A stretch of 64,000 bases of DNA. Source: Syngnathus acus. Its lineage: Eukaryota; Chordata; Actinopteri; Syngnathiformes; Syngnathidae. The first letter of the stretch is position 1. Every line of letters begins with the position of its first letter. Below the pieces are notes generated by a model. It was not told where the DNA came from. It worked only from the letters and a program-made list of their open reading frames with translations, and did not search any database. A program made the position numbers and the translations under genes. The DNA lies in assembly GCF_901709675.1 (NCBI RefSeq), contig NC_051108.1:4498631-4562630 (forward strand). Direction: 5' to 3'. Shown one piece after another: positions 54,483 to 64,000 of the stretch.

Positions 54483-56982
54483 AAACAAATGTATATTACA
54501 AGTTTATTTATTTATTTGCAGAATTTAAAATGGCTTACTCTCTTTAACCATGTTTTAGTCAAAAGGAAGTTAAAAAAAATCAGCATTTTGGATTATAGTG
54601 TAAATAAATTAATATTGATATAAATGTACATTATATAATCGTTTGCCTTGGAAAATATCACAATATCCACATTTGTGTTTATTTTTGAAGTGGAAAATGC
54701 TTTTGGTTGTAGTTCACCTTCACTGCCAGGAAGTGTCAGCATTTCACCATCTTCCCCCAATGATGGAACAATGACCCTTCACATCCTGTCTTGACAGTAG
54801 AGGTCATTTCATGCCTCTGAGGATGCAGAAGCGGTATGTAGAGTGACAGCCGCTCACCTCGGAATCCCTCTTGAGATTTTCACTTAAATTCGGCTGAGGC
54901 CGCAATCATTAGGAGGAAACACTTGCAAGTCACCCTGTGAGCCATTTCCCCGTCACATCTGCTTCCCATCCCCCCAAGTGTCACCACCACTCCAATAAAC
55001 AATCCAAACTCGGGTTGTGAAAACAGAACATGTCAGTAGTGTAGTTCCTGCGTCACATCGCTTGTGCGATAAGCAGCTGCGGTGTTGGTGCGAGGGTGAG
55101 AAATTGCCGTGGTTCCCCCAGGGCAGCCCCACCCTTACCGCCTTGCCTACAGTCCGCCATTGCGGCCGTGCTGCTTTTTGTGTGATCTCACTTTGGAAAG
55201 CTCACGAGCTTCCCTCATTTGCCGACCAGCACTCTTGCAATCGCTTTTTAAGTGCGGTGTTTTGGAGAATATAAAACTCCAGCACCTCCCGATTAGAAGA
55301 CAGTAAGCACTTAATAGGCCATTAAGAAAGAAATATTTGACAATCCTTATTTTCAGTTGATTCAAGATAAACATCAAGTTTTCCTGATTGAGTCATGCTT
55401 ACCAGCACCGCTAAGTTATCCGAAGAAGCTCCTTATGATGCTAATTTTAGAATATTTTCTCCCTGGAAATTTATAAATCTTGTATATTCCCATATTTGTC
55501 TATTCAGATATTGAACATTGGAGTGTGTTTGCTTGTGCCTTATTACAGGCTTTATACGAGCATTCTTGAATCTTCTATTGTGCTGCTTTTTCATCGTCTG
55601 ACTTTTTTTTTTTTTTTTTTGTCTATGCTTGTCCTCCCTCCAGTGGAATGAGGTGTTATTTTCACTCTCACACTTCATCCTCGCGCAAACAGTGCGATGA
55701 CCTACTTGAAATCATCTTTTAGTCTCACGTCCGTAATATATATATTTTTTAAATCAGAAAAAACATTTATGTAGTCGTACTGATTTTAAGAACTGAATAG
55801 AGATAGTATCATTTAAAAGCAATAAAGACAAAGACAGGTACAAGCAGGGTTGATTACTTTTAATCAATTCAGCTAGCTACAAAATGTCCACCACTTTACA
55901 CACTGACAAGATACAGAGAGGGAGTTTTTTTTTTTTTAATATAACATGCGTTGAGGACATCAATCTCACAGTTGAATCTATTGTGTCATTCAGGTTTGGG
56001 TATTTTATCACCTTACTCTAAGGGACATTTCAGAGATTTGGTATGCATAGCTCTAAAAGTACAGAAGCAACAAAAACCCTTTGTTTTCTTATTTTGATTC
56101 AGTGTATAGTTATCATGAACATTGTTATTTTTTTTTTTTTTACCAATAACAAACCACACGGGAGAATAAACTTACAGGTACAGTCTTTTTATAAAAGTAA
56201 GGTCTCTCAGAAATATGCGCCTTTGCTTTACATTGCAAACGTTTATTGTTTTTTTTTTTTCAGAGCATCCAAAACCTATGTTACAGTACACAACCAGTCC
56301 TCCTCTTTCAGCACTTTATCAACATCCTCACCACGAAACTGCATAATCGTTTAGAAAACAGGTCTTTTTATTTTTTTGCAATACGACCACAGATCTTTGT
56401 TTTGTCATCCTCGTCTCACTTTTTTGTTCCCTTATGCATTATTTTACAACAAGATGGTCACAGTCGGTAAATATATCAAGACAGAAAAAAGTGGCACTAT
56501 TGCAAACTTGCAGGGAAGAATGGAACGATCAACTGTGTCCTAATACTGAGCATGCGTTTTTGTCAAGTCGCTACTGCCGTGTTATCATTTTTTATAGATA
56601 TTTTTTTTCAGACAGGTTTTATTTAGAAGACTAAAATCTACCATTTTGTCATGCAGAGAACGCACAATTCACATCACTTGGAATGCAAATGCCTAATACA
56701 GCTACAGAGAATCTAGTTGCACATTGTCTAAACAGTAAACTCAGTATGATTGCAATGATGGACAATGGACCAGCGACTTCCTTTTATGATTGTTAAGAGT
56801 TGTTTGCAATCTTCTTCAACTCAGTTAATCATGACTTGCCATCGGTCTCCCTTTTACTGTGTGACAAAACACGAAAATAAGGAGCATCACAATAGCCTTC
56901 ATGAAACCGCTTCACTTCGACAATACTGACATACTGAAAAAAAAAAGGAAGAATCAGAACAAACAGCTTGCATCGCATTCTT

Positions 56983-57043
56983 TATATATATATATATATA
57001 TGTATATATTTAGATATATATATATATGTATATATATATATGT
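56983..57043. repeat. (TA)n-rich microsatellite in the snap25 3'UTR
   Basis: Interrupted TATATA runs with TGTATA units. Confidence 0.9.
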
Positions 57044-57311
57044 GTCTAGAGAATAAAAACTTCACAGGTGAGCCAGAGCGCCATTAACTCAGCACTATAT
57101 ACAACCTTTGGAAAGAATGATGTACGGAGTATAAGAAATGATCATTTTACGAGGACAATCATCTTGAAAAAGCTCGACAAACAACACCAGAACGACATTT
57201 ACAACGGGACGGGGAGGTGATATGTGCATGTGTGCAAACCGAGAAGGTCAATATCATATTGAAAGCATGTCCGGCGTCTGATGACGTGCGGCGCCGTACA
57301 CCGGGGACGGG

Positions 57312-62100
<4,789 letters not shown>

Positions 62101-64000
62101 CTGGTCAGGACAAAGGGATGACAGTAGTGGAATGATGTCATTGGCTGATTGGCACAAATATGATTTATGATGAGCAGCAACTGATATGGGGCTATCATAG
62201 GGGAGGGGCACCGAATGTATTGATGGGTCTGAATGGCATTTTGGGATGTGCTTTCTTGATTAGAGTTAGAGGATCCTCACTTTAATTACAAAGGAAGCAT
62301 ATTGCTCCTAAAGTAATCTAACGGCCATTTTTAAATCTACAGAAATTGATAGGGGGGGGGGGACAGCACAGGCAGACGGATTCTGAGCTCCGCGTGGATG
62401 TTCGAGGAGTTTCATTCATAATTCTAACAACAGGTAAGGAACATCTTAACTTGACTTCATCTCATTAAGCTCTCTGCATTAATGGAAAATAGTTCCCATA
62501 GACCCTCCAAAATCTTGCAGCAAGTTTTTCCTTTAGAATAAACGGCAAAGAGGAAACCAAAATTAATTTAGTCTGTATTGTGAAGAGCTGTCAAAATGAA
62601 TCGATTAATCAACAAGTAATCGATTAGCAAATAATAATCGACAACCATTTTATAATCGAGTAATCGTTCCGAGACCATTTTTTACTTCAATTTGGCCAAA
62701 TCCTCTCATGACAGCCTCTCAACAGTATTTATTAATAATTGTTGTCATCATTCATGACAGATTATATGTTGTGTTTAATCAAAACAAGACGCCTGCTTTT
62801 ACGTCGGGAAAACAATAATCGCACCAGTAATCTGTTTGGTGGTTTTTATCACTAAACAATACATAATAAACATCAGTAGATAGGGGAATGATTTTGTAAT
62901 CCACTTTTAATTCAAATCAAATTTAATATATTATAGTAACTCCATTAGATGATAGTATTCGATTAATCGGTAGAATAATCGATTCTAAAAACATTCAATA
63001 GTGACATCCCTAATATAGGTGTCCATGTAGCTATTCTGTAATATACTTAATTTTCCTATTATGATGGATAATTTAGGGGACCCTTCATCAAAAATCCAAT
63101 GCTGCCTTCGTTTATTTTTTAATTTTTTATGCATACTGTATATTGAGCATTTATGGATTTCAAGGGCTTGCTCATGCTGATGTGGATGGCGGTTTGGAGA
63201 CTATTCATAGCAAAGACTTTCCAGCCTGGCTAGTGATTAAAGACATCTTATGAATTATGGCGCATAGTCATCAATTAACTATATTCAGATTTGTAAAATC
63301 CCCAGTTGGTACGCAGACATATGGTATGCAGTACAATCCGTGCATCCGTTTTCTTTACGGCTTGTCCTCATTAAGGTCACGAATGTGCTAGGAGCCTATC
63401 CCGGTTAGCGTTGTTAAATGATTCAGTGTTTTGATTTGTAACAGCACAGAGCATGTGATGCTCGTTAAAGAGCGTTACAGGCAGTGTAAATGAAAGCCGT
63501 TCTGTCGGCCGCTATAAAGGTTTTGCAGACTGCTGACACAAACGGAGGGTCAGAGGACCAAAATACAATTCATGGTCTTTCTCGGGACACATAAAATGTT
63601 GCCTTTCAGGTCCTTCTGCATGCCAGAGCTGAGACATACTTTCACATTCCTTCAAAAAAAAAAATCACCAGAGGTTGCTTTCTAGAATTATACTAGATGC
63701 CCTGAAGTAATATATTGTAACCAGGGATTTCACAAAGCAGTGAATGGATTGACTGAGAGTGGCGGAATATTTTGTCATTACCAGCTAAATCGATCGTATC
63801 TTTTCAATCGTTCTTTTTTCAATTGTGGAATGTCAATGAACCAAAACCACGAAGAACTTGAAACAAATTCATCTGATATCCCCGTTTAAAGTCACCCTGA
63901 CACCAAATCAAGTTAAGACACAGGTTTTCGTCACTGTGGTGGTTGGCTCGTATAAACGTGTTTGGCACTTTCAAGATATCAGCTGCTGTCGGTGTGGGCA
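62101..64000. other. snap25 intron upstream of exon 5a
   Basis: No snap25 exon 4 (ending MLDEQG) was found. It contains a G-run near 62352-62361 and a long AATCGATTA-type palindromic repeat at 62583-63011; the rest is unremarkable. Confidence 0.6.
62583..63011. repeat. AATCGATTA-type palindromic repeat in snap25 intron
   Basis: Opens gaatcgattaatcaacaagt and closes gattaatcggtagaataatc gattc, so the ends are inverted. It is the longest of the four copies in the window. Confidence 0.6.

Larger units (their letters stand above)
54035..57311. other. Convergent sccpdh and snap25 3' ends
   Basis: sccpdh has a candidate AATAAA at 54477-54482. The snap25 3'UTR runs leftward from 57311 and is probably long, as in other vertebrates; its end was not located with confidence (an ATTAAA on the minus strand sits near 55859). 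The segment 56980-57045 is a TA-rich microsatellite. No coding exon recognised. Confidence 0.55.

Overview
This is vertebrate nuclear DNA, almost certainly from a teleost fish. It has short GT-AG introns, dense small DNA-transposon remnants, and six recognisable genes whose protein signatures match vertebrate families. No bacterial-style operons, rRNA, tRNA or CRISPR arrays were seen. Gene names rest on my recognition of the proteins and of vertebrate gene order, not on a database search.

Layout, left to right. (1) 2124-2301, minus: first coding exon of cdc42bpa (MRCK-type kinase); the rest lies off the left edge. (2) 8745-10933, plus: complete four-exon lefty gene (Nodal antagonist, 359 aa). 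About 1-1.4 kb upstream is a cluster of FoxH1 and SMAD consensus motifs, a possible autoregulatory Nodal enhancer. (3) 13570-20258, minus: complete 14-exon hnrnpu-type gene (827 aa) with SAP, SPRY, P-loop and RGG regions. (4) 21422-38116, plus, head-to-head with hnrnpu: kif26b-type atypical kinesin. Its motor exons lack the P-loop lysine, and its last two exons look broken. (5) about 41.8-48.1 kb, plus: cnst (consortin), whose terminal exon carries two apparent single-base losses. (6) 49770-54034, plus: complete 12-exon sccpdh (434 aa). (7) 57312-62100, minus: 3' half of snap25. The tandem alternative exons 5a and 5b are both present, but 5a carries three small indels while 5b is intact; the C-terminus is also unusual.

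Gene order hnrnpu(-) kif26b(+) cnst(+) sccpdh(+) matches human 1q44, and cdc42bpa/lefty matches human 1q42. The snap25 neighbourhood (human 20p12) is joined on the right. SMYD3, TFB2M, COX20 and EFCAB2, which lie between these genes in human, were not recognised here.

The rest is intron and intergenic DNA with several families of short palindromic transposons. These include six copies of a CCGTATTTTCC element, three copies of a CAGTRATCCCTCG element with TA target sites, one fresh-looking hAT-like element with a perfect 8-bp duplication, and three copies of a second hAT-like repeat. There are also LINE 3'-end remnants and microsatellites.

The most interesting signal is the contrast between about 8 kb of coding exons that join without a single frame error (lefty, hnrnpu, sccpdh, most of kif26b) and three small exons (snap25 5a, cnst last exon, kif26b penultimate exon) that each carry disruptions. 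Either these are real, paralogue-specific decay events or local assembly errors; the sequence alone cannot settle which.
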